NCBI GenBank assembly: GCA_024276075.1
Contig: JAJRXX010000025.1
Span: forward strand, 1-64,000
Direction of reading: 5' to 3'
DNA: 64,000 nt
DNA from: Planctomycetota bacterium
Lineage (GTDB): Bacteria > Planctomycetota > Phycisphaerae > Phycisphaerales > Phycisphaeraceae
Shown in pieces: positions 43,813 to 52,446 of the stretch. A program made the translations under genes and the position numbers. Under the pieces are notes generated by a model. The model was given only the letters and a program-made list of their open reading frames with translations. It did no database searches and was not told the origin of the DNA. Numbering within the stretch: the stretch's first letter is position 1; each line of letters begins with the position of its first letter.

Positions 43813-44883
43813 TTATTGGGATCGATCCTCCGCCGGACCTTGTGCACGGTCTGTACCCGATCTCTTGCCTCGCCTTCGTAGTGATTGAATTAGCTTGGGG
43901 AGTCTACGCAGGGCGGCGAATTCTCGCAATACCGATTTCGCATCGTGCGCGGGGATGGTGCCATACCAGACGGCCCCTTCGGGAACGTGGGAGAGGACTG
44001 CTGACTTTGCGCCGATCTTTGCGCCCTTGCCGACGTTAATGTGGTCCACGACGCCGGACTGTCCTGCCATGGCGACGCCGTCACCAAGCGTGACGCTCCC
44101 GGCCAACCCGACCTGCCCCGCTAAAACTACGTGGCTACCGACGCGGCAGTTGTGCGCGACTTGGCAGAGGTTATCGATCTTGGTGCCGTCGCCGATCACG
44201 GTGGCTGAGAATTTACCGCGGTCGATGCAGGAGCAAGCGCCTACCTCGACGTCGTTGCCGATCCGTACGGTGCCGATCTGAGGGACCTTGACCAGTCGGG
44301 CTCCATCTGGTGCGGGTTGGTACCCAAAGCCGTCGGAACCGATCACCGCGTTGGCGTGTATCCGTACGTTTGATCCCAACTCACAACGATCGTAGACGAC
44401 GACGCCGGGGAACAACTCGCAGCCGGGCCCCAACACGGTGTCGTCAAAGACCGAAACGTTTGCGTGTAGCGTGGAGCCTTTGCCGATGCGAACACCTTTG
44501 CCGATGACACACCCCGGGCCGATCGCCACATCGTTGGCAACCTGCGCGGAAGGATCAACGATCGCGGTGGCATGGATGCCGGGTGCGGGGCGTGGGCTTG
44601 GCGGAGCGAACATAGATAGGACTGTCGTTAGTGCTACGTCGGCGTCGTCTACTCTGATCAGCGTGCGGCCGGTGCCTGGATCGAGTTCGATGCCCGACGT
44701 GACCAGGACTGCGCCAGCGGTTGATTTAGACCAAGACGGCGCGTGGCGAAGGCTACGGATAAAAGTGATCTGGTTGGGCGTAGCGGTATCGATCTGGTCT
44801 ACGCCTGTGATCTTCAGATCGGCGGGGCCCCTAAGATCGCCGCCGACGCGGTCGGCGATCTGCTGGACGGTATAGGTCGGCAT
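43813..44883 (-). CDS. lpxD: UDP-3-O-(3-hydroxyacyl)glucosamine N-acyltransferase
   Basis: 356 residues from ATG 44883, with GGAAG before it. N-terminal uridine-binding domain (TYTVQQIADRVGGDLRG, TPNQITFIRS), then hexapeptide repeats with the catalytic His in NLCQVAHNCRVGSHVVLAGQVGLAG. The C-terminus ends with the helix SVLREFAALRRLPKLIQSLRR. It adds the second hydroxyacyl chain in lipid A synthesis. Located 59 bases upstream of lpxC/fabZ on the same strand. The 44884-45101 gap towards ompH has no gene and may contain an internal promoter. Confidence 0.96.
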   Translation of the reverse strand: MPTYTVQQIADRVGGDLRGPADLKITGVDQIDTATPNQITFIRSLRHAPSWSKSTAGAVLVTSGIELDPGTGRTLIRVDDADVALTTVLSMFAPPSPRPAPGIHATAIVDPSAQVANDVAIGPGCVIGKGVRIGKGSTLHANVSVFDDTVLGPGCELFPGVVVYDRCELGSNVRIHANAVIGSDGFGYQPAPDGARLVKVPQIGTVRIGNDVEVGACSCIDRGKFSATVIGDGTKIDNLCQVAHNCRVGSHVVLAGQVGLAGSVTLGDGVAMAGQSGVVDHINVGKGAKIGAKSAVLSHVPEGAVWYGTIPAHDAKSVLREFAALRRLPKLIQSLRRRGKRSGTDRAQGPAEDRSQ

Positions 44884-45101
44884 GGGGCTTCCGATCCATC
44901 TATTCCAAAACGAACAATGTCATTTTCAAGAGGCTGTAGGGTGTGGTTACACCGAATAGCCCGATTTTCGACGGTCACGGCCTATGGACCGCGATGTCGC
45001 TACAAAAATGTATCCGCCTTAGTGGGTCGACTACCTCACCCGAGACAGTGCTCGGGCTGGCGTGCATCAGGTCTTGGCCGCGTCGCTGAAACGGTCGTTA
45101 C

Positions 45102-45710
45102 TTATTGCGTGTTGTTGGTGTATTCGTTATTCATCATCTGGATGACCTCGTCGGTCAGGTCCAGGTCCGCAGCAGACCAGAGGACCTTGCGTACCTGGAT
45201 AAGCGTGTTGAGTGCTTCGGGCTTAGCGCCGGCAAAGTTGACAGGTTTTTCTTTAAAGAAAACGATGTCATAGCTGGACTGTTGCGCGACACGGCCAATG
45301 GCGTCCACTGCCTTGCGGTACAGCCTTTCGATCTGCATGCCCCGCTCGCGGTTGAGCTTCTGGGTTTGGAAACTGATCCAGGATTGCAATTCAATCACTT
45401 TTCGTTCTAGCTGATCCTGTTTTTCGTTATAAGCGGGGGTGTCGGGCGCGAGTATCTCCATGTCACTTTGGAGTTCTTGTAGCGATTGCTTCTGGTTTTG
45501 CTCGTCCTGGTTGAGTTGCTCAAGCCTGCCCTTGAGGTCTGCCTCGATCTGCATTTTTTCTTTGAGCGATTCAAAGACCATTTGAACGTCGACAACCGCA
45601 GCGGCTGTGGGCCGTCCACCGAGACGGTAGCCCGCGTTTGCGACGAGCACGCCGCTGAACCCTACTGTCGCGGCTAGGATGAGAGCGGTCCATACACTTC
45701 TTGATTTCAT
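45102..45710 (-). CDS. OmpH/Skp-family periplasmic chaperone
   Basis: 202 residues from ATG 45710; GGAG lies 8 bases upstream. The N-terminus (MKSRSVWTALILAATVGFSG) is a signal peptide with probable cleavage after ANA. Residues 40-130 form a long charged coiled coil (SLKEKMQIEADLKGRLEQLNQ), then IVFFKEKPVNFAG and DLTDEVIQMMN, typical of OmpH. Skp-type chaperones hold unfolded outer-membrane proteins in the periplasm before BamA. Its position between bamA and lpxD is the classical order. Confidence 0.92.
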   Translation of the reverse strand: MKSRSVWTALILAATVGFSGVLVANAGYRLGGRPTAAAVVDVQMVFESLKEKMQIEADLKGRLEQLNQDEQNQKQSLQELQSDMEILAPDTPAYNEKQDQLERKVIELQSWISFQTQKLNRERGMQIERLYRKAVDAIGRVAQQSSYDIVFFKEKPVNFAGAKPEALNTLIQVRKVLWSAADLDLTDEVIQMMNNEYTNNTQ

Positions 45711-45819
45711 CACGGATACTCCAATTTGGTTCGAGTGAAGCTTTTTCCAGTATTGTACCTGTACCCTTATCCAAGCCGGGTTGTTCGACTTTGGGCACGA
45801 ATAAGACATCATAACAAAA

Positions 45820-45930
45820 CTTATACGCATCCGCGTATGTTTTGACCGCGTCGTATATCCATAAGCATTTGTGACATCTGATCCCACGTACAAGGACAGT
45901 AGGACAACACATAATAGTGATTGGTGTTAG
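45820..45930 (+). repeat. E6 intergenic element, copy 2
   Basis: TTATACGCATCCGCGTATGT TTTGACCGCGTCGTATATCC ATAAGCATTTGTGACATCTG ATCCCACGTACAAGGACAGT AGGACAA, near-identical to 34750-34860. It lies between the bamA and ompH genes, interrupting an otherwise tight envelope-biogenesis group and lengthening the gap to 299 bases. Confidence 0.8.
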
Positions 45931-46009
45931 AGGGTTATTGATATGAACGGACACGGTGGCGCGGGTAGGGTTAATCGCCATATTTTGAGGTTGTTATGGT
46001 AAGAGATGG

Positions 46010-48358
46010 CTAGAAGGGCAGTGCCAGATCGAAACTGACCACCTGTGTCTCGTCGCCATCTTCCTTTGCAACGGGTATGGCGAAATCCAGGGCGAAGGGG
46101 GCTTGACCCAAGAACGGGATTTTTAGGCGTACGCCCATACCGACGGACACACGGTAATTATCGAATCCAAGGTCCTTTTCGATGGTGCCGCTGTCTACGA
46201 ATAGGACGCCCCGTACGACGTCTTGATAAATCGGGAAGTTGTATTCGGCTCCCAGAAGGAACAGCCAATCTCCGCCTACAGGGTCCTCACCAATAGTCAG
46301 GGTGTCGGCACGGATACCACGTGGTCCGATGCCTCGGAAGCGGAATCCGCGAAAGCTGCGGTGGCCACCGGCGTAGAGCCTTTCAAAGATCGGGGCTTCA
46401 TTATTTTCAAAGATGTATCCCAGTTCGAGCCGAATGCTGGTAACGGTTCGCCGGCCGAAAAAATCTTCGTCTACGGTCCAGAATTTCTTGAACTCAATAT
46501 TTGCACGGGTAAAGTCGAAGTCGCCGCCAAATGCCCCGACTCGAACGAGCTCGAATTTCGAACGGCTGCCTTGAGTAGGGAAAAAGGGGCTATCGGTCGT
46601 ATTCCTTGAGACCACGATCCCGATTGATGAGATGTTGGACCCGCCTTGGACTTGGAATGCGTCGACCGGGGCGTCGAGCTCGATGTCGGAGACGTCGATC
46701 TCCTCTGCCCGCAGCCGTACGCTGGCCGACCACACGTCTCCGAACCGGTGTCCCAGGCCAAAGGTGGCACCTGTGCGCTGTTCGTCCCAATCCTCGCGTT
46801 CGCGCTCGAAGAAGAATAGGTTGGTGTCAAACGAAAAGTTACTTTCGAGCAGAAACGGCTCGCGGAAGCTCACGGAGTAACGGCTAAGCTCGTTGCCGGG
46901 TTGGAGGGTCAGTGCGAAGTATTGTCCGGCTCCACGGAAGGCTTTGCCTGTAAAAAACTCGCCGAGGCTTTCAGGCGCGTCGGCGATGTCAAAGTTTCGT
47001 TGGACTAGGTCGACCGCGCCCAGGACACCCGCGTCGGAGCTGATGCCGGCACCGAAGCTCAGCGAACCGGTATTGGCTTCCTTGACCTCAATCAGGACAT
47101 CACGGTAGGCGTCATCGGATTTGCCGAGTATGGTGATCTTGGCGTCGCTGAACAGGCTCGATCCGCGGAGCAGTGTCTTGGTTTTTTCGAGCCCCGCGCG
47201 GTCGAATCGCCGGCCCGGATTCAGGCCTCGGATTTGCCGGTAGATGACCTTGTCTTGAGTGAGCTGATTGCCGCGGATCGAGACGGTACCGACCAAGTAG
47301 GGCAGCCCCTCTTTGATGTTTACGAGTAGATCGACGGTAGGTCGTTTTTCGTCGAAGAGACGATCGATCTGGATGGTTGTTTCAATAAAGCCCAGTTTCC
47401 CGTAGAGATCGATTAGTGCTTGGTTGCTGCGCTGTAGTTGGATAGCGGTGAAGACGTCGCCGACTTTGAGAGGCATGGCTTCGACGATCTGAGGGCTTGA
47501 GAAGATCGCGTTGCCCTCGACCCGGATGTCATTAACGGTGTACAGCCTGCCCTGGTCAATAAAAAATGTCACGGTCGCATCTTTCTGATCGGGAGAAAGA
47601 TCGATTCGCCTGCCGACCTGAGCATCTAAGTAGCCGCGGTCGTAATAAAATTCACGGAGCCTGGCGGCGTCCTCGTCGAGCTGTTTACGGTTGAGTACGC
47701 CGGGGCGAAGGATGGGGATGTAGACATCTGATTGGAGTTTGCTGCGAAGCTGCTTGGCGGTGAAAGTAGTGTTGCCTGTAAAGCTGATTTGACGGACACG
47801 CACGCGTGGGCCTTCACGAACGTGGAACTTCAGGACATTGGATTTCTTGAATTGTTCCTTGTCATACGACACGTCGGTGGCGAAGTAGCCTGCCTTTTCG
47901 TAGGCGAGCTTGAGTTGATTCAACGCGCGGTCGACCAGGAACTTGTCAGCCGGGTCGCCGACCTGGAGCTTGATTAATGAGAGCAGGTCTTGCTGGGAGA
48001 TGGCTTTGTTGCCTGATATCTGGATATCGCTGATCAGGGGCTGTTCGACGACGACATAGGTAATAACCACAGCGCCGTTGGCTTGCGGTTGCACCTGGGC
48101 CTGGACGCTGCTGAACCGTCCGAGATGGGTGATCCGGACGATGTCGTCCTCGACGACTTGTGGGTCGTAGGGCGTGCCTTGTGTGAGACGGATTTGGTTT
48201 CGTATTAACTGCTCGGGTAATTCGACCATGCCCCGGATACGGACTTCGGCCACGGGGCGATCGGCCAGGCCGATACCTTGCGCTTGTGCCACACAAGTCA
48301 ATGCCAACACGGTCATGAAGGCACAGACCTTCGAGCGGTTGGCCGGGCTGATGATCAA
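46010..48358 (-). CDS. bamA: Outer membrane protein assembly factor BamA
   Basis: 782 residues from TTG 48358, supported by GGAG 8 bases upstream. A signal peptide covers residues 1-28 (ending AQAQG). Residues 30-400 form about five POTRA domains (VAEVRIRGMVELPEQL, ISDIQISGNKAISQQDL, VRQISFTGNTTFTAKQL, VNDIRVEGNAIFSSPQI, VGTVSIRGNQLTQDKV). The C-terminal half is the 16-strand Omp85 barrel, with the L6 motif SFRGFRFRGIGPRG near residue 678 and the C-terminal aromatic strand QVVSFDLALPF. It inserts beta-barrel proteins into the outer membrane. First gene of the lpx/bam group. Confidence 0.97.
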   Translation of the reverse strand: MIISPANRSKVCAFMTVLALTCVAQAQGIGLADRPVAEVRIRGMVELPEQLIRNQIRLTQGTPYDPQVVEDDIVRITHLGRFSSVQAQVQPQANGAVVITYVVVEQPLISDIQISGNKAISQQDLLSLIKLQVGDPADKFLVDRALNQLKLAYEKAGYFATDVSYDKEQFKKSNVLKFHVREGPRVRVRQISFTGNTTFTAKQLRSKLQSDVYIPILRPGVLNRKQLDEDAARLREFYYDRGYLDAQVGRRIDLSPDQKDATVTFFIDQGRLYTVNDIRVEGNAIFSSPQIVEAMPLKVGDVFTAIQLQRSNQALIDLYGKLGFIETTIQIDRLFDEKRPTVDLLVNIKEGLPYLVGTVSIRGNQLTQDKVIYRQIRGLNPGRRFDRAGLEKTKTLLRGSSLFSDAKITILGKSDDAYRDVLIEVKEANTGSLSFGAGISSDAGVLGAVDLVQRNFDIADAPESLGEFFTGKAFRGAGQYFALTLQPGNELSRYSVSFREPFLLESNFSFDTNLFFFEREREDWDEQRTGATFGLGHRFGDVWSASVRLRAEEIDVSDIELDAPVDAFQVQGGSNISSIGIVVSRNTTDSPFFPTQGSRSKFELVRVGAFGGDFDFTRANIEFKKFWTVDEDFFGRRTVTSIRLELGYIFENNEAPIFERLYAGGHRSFRGFRFRGIGPRGIRADTLTIGEDPVGGDWLFLLGAEYNFPIYQDVVRGVLFVDSGTIEKDLGFDNYRVSVGMGVRLKIPFLGQAPFALDFAIPVAKEDGDETQVVSFDLALPF

Positions 48359-48558
48359 GCAAGTGTCTCCAGGGAACAGTATGAGATTGCCCGGGTTGTG
48401 CCTCGTGGCGCAGGTACGCAGGGGCAGGGCACGGTGCCCGTGTGATTAAGCTGGCGAGTGTAATCGGAACAGGTCGGGTGGCCAAGGCGCGGTTGGGAGG
48501 CATTTGGGCTGTGCGACGGAGACGATTTGAATACTTTGGCGAGTCGAGATGTCGTCGC

Positions 48559-48667
48559 CGGATGCCACGGGTGTATTCACCCGTGGCTAAGTGATGGCCC
48601 CATACATTGCAATGCGTGGGTGTCGGTTGAAGACAGGCTTGCTCGTTGACGGTCGCGGCTCGTTGTG
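48559..48667 (-). repeat. Composite R1-R2-R3 repeat
   Basis: R1 (GGATGCCACGGGTGTATTCA CCCGTGGCTAAGTG), R2 (ACATTGCAATGCGTGGG, 48603-48620) and an R3 variant (GCTCGTTGACGGTCGCGGCT CGTTG, 48643-48667), same order as at 39422. It lies in the 48359-48898 gap between the divergent bamA and pdhA genes, for which I see no gene. The following 48668-48700 segment (TGACGTTCGGATTCAAACTG) resembles one arm of the inverted repeat at 52769-52839. Confidence 0.7.
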
Positions 48668-48898
48668 GTGACGTTCGGATTCAAACTGACCCACTACGGC
48701 TAATCGCACTGAGGTGACTTGTGGGTTGATTGACCTGGGCCTAAACTTTTAATTGCGGCATGACGATGCGCAGAGGGGCGAAACGGACTGGTCCCGGATG
48801 AAAGGCTTATCCGGATGACGCCGTGTGACAAGTAGTATTGCCTAGCCGAACAAAACGATTGTGAGCCGTTGGCTTTGCAGGGTTTTCAAGAATCAACA

Positions 48899-49972
48899 AT
48901 GGCCGTTTCCAGCGAAAACAACGCGGCGCGTTTGTCAGATGCGCTGGGCGCATCGGGGTTGCTGGATATCTTGCGCCAGATGATGCTGATCCGCCGGTTC
49001 GAGGAGCGGTGTGCACAAAGCTATCAGCAGGCCAAGATCGGCGGCTTCTGCCACCTGTACATCGGTCAAGAGGGCGTGGCGGTCGGATCGATCGCGGGGC
49101 TGCGAGGCGACGACCCGATTATCACGGCGTACCGTGACCACGGGCACGCTCTGGCGCGAGGTATGCATCCAAATTACGCGATGGCGGAGTTGTTCGGGAA
49201 AGTCACCGGGTGCAGCAAGGGCAAGGGCGGATCGATGCACTTTTTTGATAAGACCCGGCACATGTATGGCGGTCACGCGATCGTGGGCGGGCAGTGTCCG
49301 CTGGGCGTCGGGTTGGCGTTTGCGATTCAATACAAAGGCGAGGACAAGGTGTGCGCGTGCTACCTGGGCGACGGCGCACTAAACCAGGGCGCGTTTCATG
49401 AGTCGATGAACATGGCGGCGATATGGAACCTGCCGATCATCTTCGTGGTCGAGAACAACGGCTACTCCATGGGCACGCACATCGCCCGGGGCACGTCGAT
49501 GGCGGACGACCTGTCGGTCAAAGCCGCGGCGTACGGGATGAAGTTTGCCCGCTGCGACGGTATGGACGTCTTGGCGACGTACGATTGCTTCAAGGCTCTC
49601 GCCGATGGGATCCGAGCTGGAAAACATGGGCCCGCGTTCGTGGATTGTCAGACCTATCGGTACAAGGGCCACTCGATGTAGGACCCGCAGAAGTACCGCA
49701 CCAAAGATGAGGTATCGCAGTTCGAGCAGCAGGACCCGATCAATACGCTGGTCAATCACTTGGTCAACAAGGGCCTGGCCGACCAGAAACAGGTGGACGA
49801 ATTGGATAAGCAGGCCAAAAGACAAGCTCTGGACGCTGTGAAGTACGCCAGCGAATCGCCGGAGCTATCGATCGATGAGCTCTATACCGACGTATATACC
49901 CAGCCGTTTGGGCCTTATAAGAAAGGCGACCTCCCGCTGATGCTCCGTGACGAAGGGCAAGAAGAATCGTAG
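48899..49972 (+). pseudogene. pdhA: Pyruvate dehydrogenase E1 alpha subunit with in-frame TAG
   Basis: From ATG 48899 the frame encodes a full E1 alpha: RRFEERCAQSYQQAKIGGFC, TAYRDHGHALARGM, the thiamine-diphosphate region GDGALNQGAFHESMNMAAIW and VENNGYSMGTHIARGTS. At 49679-49681 a TAG (codon 261) replaces the Ser of the conserved GHSMSDP loop; the next codons continue in frame as DPQKYRTKDEVSQFEQQDP and the rest of the family sequence to a stop at 49970-49972. So 357 codons are otherwise intact. The cause could be a single-base change (TCG to TAG), a sequencing error, or stop readthrough. pdhB follows 97 bases downstream and is intact. E2 is not in the window. Confidence 0.85.
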
Positions 49973-50069
49973 CGTCGTACACCACAGATACGGTCGACGA
50001 TCCGGACGCGCGTCGAGGTATTAAAAGACTTTACCGTCCGTGACCTTGAGCTATTTAGATTGAAAATCC

Positions 50070-51056
50070 ATGCGTGAAATTCAATACCGCGAAGCTCTAA
50101 ACGAAGCGATGTGTGAGGAGATGCAGCGCGACGAGCGTGTCTTCCTGATCGGTGAAGAGGTCGCCGAATACAATGGGGCGTATAAAGTTAGCCAGGGTAT
50201 GCTCGACCAATTCGGCTCGCGGCGTGTGGTGGACTCGCCGATCAGCGAGACGGCGTTTGCGGGTCTGGGCATCGGCGCGGCGATGTACGGCCTGCGGCCG
50301 ATCGTCGAGTTTATGAGTTGGTCGTTCTGTCTTGTGGCAGCGGACCAGATCATCAACAACGCGCCGAAGATGCTGTACATGTCGGGCGGTCAGTTCCCGG
50401 TGCCGATTGTCTTCCGTGGCAACAACGGCGCGGGCGGTCAACTGGGTTCGACGCACTCGTGGTCTGTGGAGTCGATGTTCGCATCGGTGCCGGGGCTGAA
50501 AATGGCGATCCCGTCGACGCCTGCGGATGCAAAGGGGCTGCTCAAGACAGCGATCCGTGAAGACGACCCTGTGTTTTTCCTCGAATCGGAACGACTGCTG
50601 GGCTTTCGCGGTCCGGTACCGCCTGTAGATGCGGATCACACGATCCCGTTTGGCCAAGCGGATGTGAAGCTCTCGGGTAGCCACTGCACGATCGTCGCGC
50701 TAGGGCGTCCGGTGCATTTCGCGGTGCAGGCGGCGGCTGAGCTGGCTAAGGAAGGGATATTTTGCGAGGTGATCGACCCGCGTACCGTGCGACCGTTGGA
50801 CATCGATACGATCGTGGCGAGTGTGAAGAAAACGAATTACCTGGTCGTGGTCGATCAGACTTGGCCGTTTGCGTCGATCGCCGCTGAGATCGCGATGCAG
50901 GTGTACGAGCGTGCGATGGACGATCTGGATAACAAGATCGTCCGGGTTAACAACGACGACGTACCCGCACCGTACAACCGGACGCTCGAGCAGGAGATGC
51001 TGCCAAACGTGCGCAAAATCTGCGAAGCGGTGCGTGCGGTGACGTACAACGCGTAA
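50070..51056 (+). CDS. pdhB: Pyruvate dehydrogenase E1 beta subunit
   Basis: 328 residues. MREIQYREALNEAMCEEMQ, VFLIGEEVAEYNGAYKVSQG (thiamine-diphosphate Glu), DSPISETAFAGLGIGAAMYG, PIVFRGNNGAGGQLGSTHS, and the C-terminal transketolase domain FCEVIDPRTVRPLDIDTI. With the alpha chain it decarboxylates pyruvate and passes the acetyl group to lipoyl-E2. Its integrity argues that the complex is or recently was in use, which makes the amber codon in the alpha gene more interesting. No E2/E3 gene follows; the next gene is a mer-type regulator. Confidence 0.95.
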   Translation: MREIQYREALNEAMCEEMQRDERVFLIGEEVAEYNGAYKVSQGMLDQFGSRRVVDSPISETAFAGLGIGAAMYGLRPIVEFMSWSFCLVAADQIINNAPKMLYMSGGQFPVPIVFRGNNGAGGQLGSTHSWSVESMFASVPGLKMAIPSTPADAKGLLKTAIREDDPVFFLESERLLGFRGPVPPVDADHTIPFGQADVKLSGSHCTIVALGRPVHFAVQAAAELAKEGIFCEVIDPRTVRPLDIDTIVASVKKTNYLVVVDQTWPFASIAAEIAMQVYERAMDDLDNKIVRVNNDDVPAPYNRTLEQEMLPNVRKICEAVRAVTYNA

Positions 51057-51191
51057 GACCCGTTTGCTAACACCTCATTTTTCCCTTTAGCCAATGACAT
51101 AATTGTTTGTCAGGGCGGTTCAATTCAGCTTCATTCGGTGAATATGCAATGGGTTGAATGAAAAAAAATTCACTTTTTGTTGATTTAGCCA

Positions 51192-51223
51192 TTGACTCCG
51201 TACTTAGGTACGGGCCGTATAGT
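51192..51223 (+). promoter_or_regulatory. MerR-type operator-promoter
   Basis: TTGACT (51192-51197), the dyad CCGTAC TTAG GTACGG (51198-51213) and TATAGT (51218-51223). The 20-base spacer with the dyad between -35 and -10 is the hallmark of MerR-activated promoters, and the dyad closely resembles classical mer operators (GTAC-N4-GTAC core). It lies 25 bases upstream of merR, so it is probably autoregulated. Confidence 0.85.
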
Positions 51224-51248
51224 AACTGTAGAAGTAAGGCGAGGCTTT

Positions 51249-51668
51249 ATGAAACGATTGACTTCAGGTGAACTGGCCCGGCGTGCCGGGGTGAACGTCG
51301 AGACGATCCGCTATTACGAACGGCGGGGCCTTCTGCCCAAACCCCCACGGTCAGCGTCGGGATACCGGGTATTTCCGGATGAGGCATTGCGGCGGCTGCG
51401 GTTTATCAAGCGGGCGCAGGAACTTGGCTTTTCGCTCAAGGAGATTAAGGAGCTATTGGCGTTGAGCATGGATTCTGAAGCCACGTGCGAAGATGTCAGA
51501 AGCCGTGCGAATGCCAAGATCGATGATATCGAAAACAAACTCAGAATCCTGGCTGGGATGAAGGAGTCATTACAACGCCTTGTGACGGCCTGCTTGGATC
51601 ATGGTCAAACCGGCGATTGCCCCATACTCGACTGCCTCGATTGCTGCGATGGAGACGGATCATGCTGA
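51249..51668 (+). CDS. merR: MerR-family mercury-responsive regulator
   Basis: 139 residues from ATG 51249, with AGGCGAGG before it. HTH: LTSGELARRAGVNVETIRYYERRGLLPKP; then the coiled coil (SLKEIKELLAL). C80, C115 and C124 line up with the mercury-binding C82, C117 and C126 of Tn501 MerR (SMDSEATC, TACLDHGQTGDCP), and there are four extra Cys (C129, C132, C133, C139) in a Cys-rich tail. These cysteines and the operator suggest Hg(II) sensing; other thiophilic metals are possible. The gene overlaps the next by 7 bases and is probably transcribed from the promoter at 51192. Confidence 0.88.
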   Translation: MKRLTSGELARRAGVNVETIRYYERRGLLPKPPRSASGYRVFPDEALRRLRFIKRAQELGFSLKEIKELLALSMDSEATCEDVRSRANAKIDDIENKLRILAGMKESLQRLVTACLDHGQTGDCPILDCLDCCDGDGSC

Positions 51669-52444
51669 ACGTCGAACTGGTCTACGATAAAGATTGTCCC
51701 AACGTAACGCTTACGAGAAGGAACCTTCGCGAGGCGTTGGTTCAGGCCCACCTACCCGATCAGTGGGTTGAATGGGAGAATTCCGCATCGGACGCGCCAC
51801 GGTATGTACGTGGATACGGATCGCCCACGGTGCTCGTGAACGGGCGCGACGTGGCCGGCGTTGAACCGGTCGAAGGCGTGGCGTGCTGCCGACTGTATCA
51901 GTGGGCCGATTCGGCACAGCAGGGAGCCCCTTCTGTGACTGTGATTGCCGAGGCTCTTGAACGGGCGGGTCGACAGGTGGTTGCGGGCCGATGTCGACCT
52001 TTGTCATTGTTTAGAAAATGGAAGTCTGGTATCGCAGCAGTGCCTGCGGTGTTGATCGCGTTTTTGCCTAGCGTTACGTGTCCGGCTTGTTGGCCTGTGT
52101 ACGCTGCGGTGTTGTCGGCGCTGGGGCTGCCGTTTTTCGCTTATGACCGCTATTTATTGCCCCTCATGGCGGTGGCGCTAATTGGTGCGGTGGGGTCGGT
52201 GGGGTTTCAGGGTTGGCGGCGCGGGGCTTACGGGCCAACGGCGCTGAGCGTCATAGCGTCGGCGGGGATCGTCGTGGGTCGATTCGTCTTGCAATCTGAT
52301 GAGTTGTTTTATGTGGGCGTCGGCTTCCTGTTAGCCGCGTCGTTGTGGAGTGGTTGGTCGCGTCGGCGATCGGCCACCGCTACCTGTCCGTCGTGCGTTC
52401 CGATAGACAGCGGCGTTAACAATGTGAACGTCAAGGAGACATAG
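51662..52444 (+). CDS. Thioredoxin-like/membrane protein of a mer-like operon (MerC/MerT-like)
   Basis: 260 residues, start overlapping merR by 7 bases. Residues 1-105 resemble a thioredoxin-like domain: LVYDKDCPNVTLTRRNL, GSPTVLVNGRDVAG, and EGVACCRLY with a vicinal Cys pair (C75, C76), similar to small domains found next to mercury genes. Residues 120-230 have about four to five TM segments, the first loop containing TCPACWPVY (C140, C143), as in MerC/MerT-like transporters. A further CPSC lies at 242-245 on the C-terminal tail. I infer import of Hg(II) or organomercurial species and relay between cysteine pairs; a TM-coupled reductase is another possibility. Confidence 0.65.
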   Translation: MLNVELVYDKDCPNVTLTRRNLREALVQAHLPDQWVEWENSASDAPRYVRGYGSPTVLVNGRDVAGVEPVEGVACCRLYQWADSAQQGAPSVTVIAEALERAGRQVVAGRCRPLSLFRKWKSGIAAVPAVLIAFLPSVTCPACWPVYAAVLSALGLPFFAYDRYLLPLMAVALIGAVGSVGFQGWRRGAYGPTALSVIASAGIVVGRFVLQSDELFYVGVGFLLAASLWSGWSRRRSATATCPSCVPIDSGVNNVNVKET

Positions 52445-52446
52445 TC

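Noticed and set aside
49679-49681. TAG in pdhA as a pyrrolysine or selenocysteine codon
   Set aside because: Selenocysteine uses TGA; no pyrrolysine synthetase or tRNA is visible, and a Ser position does not suggest pyrrolysine.
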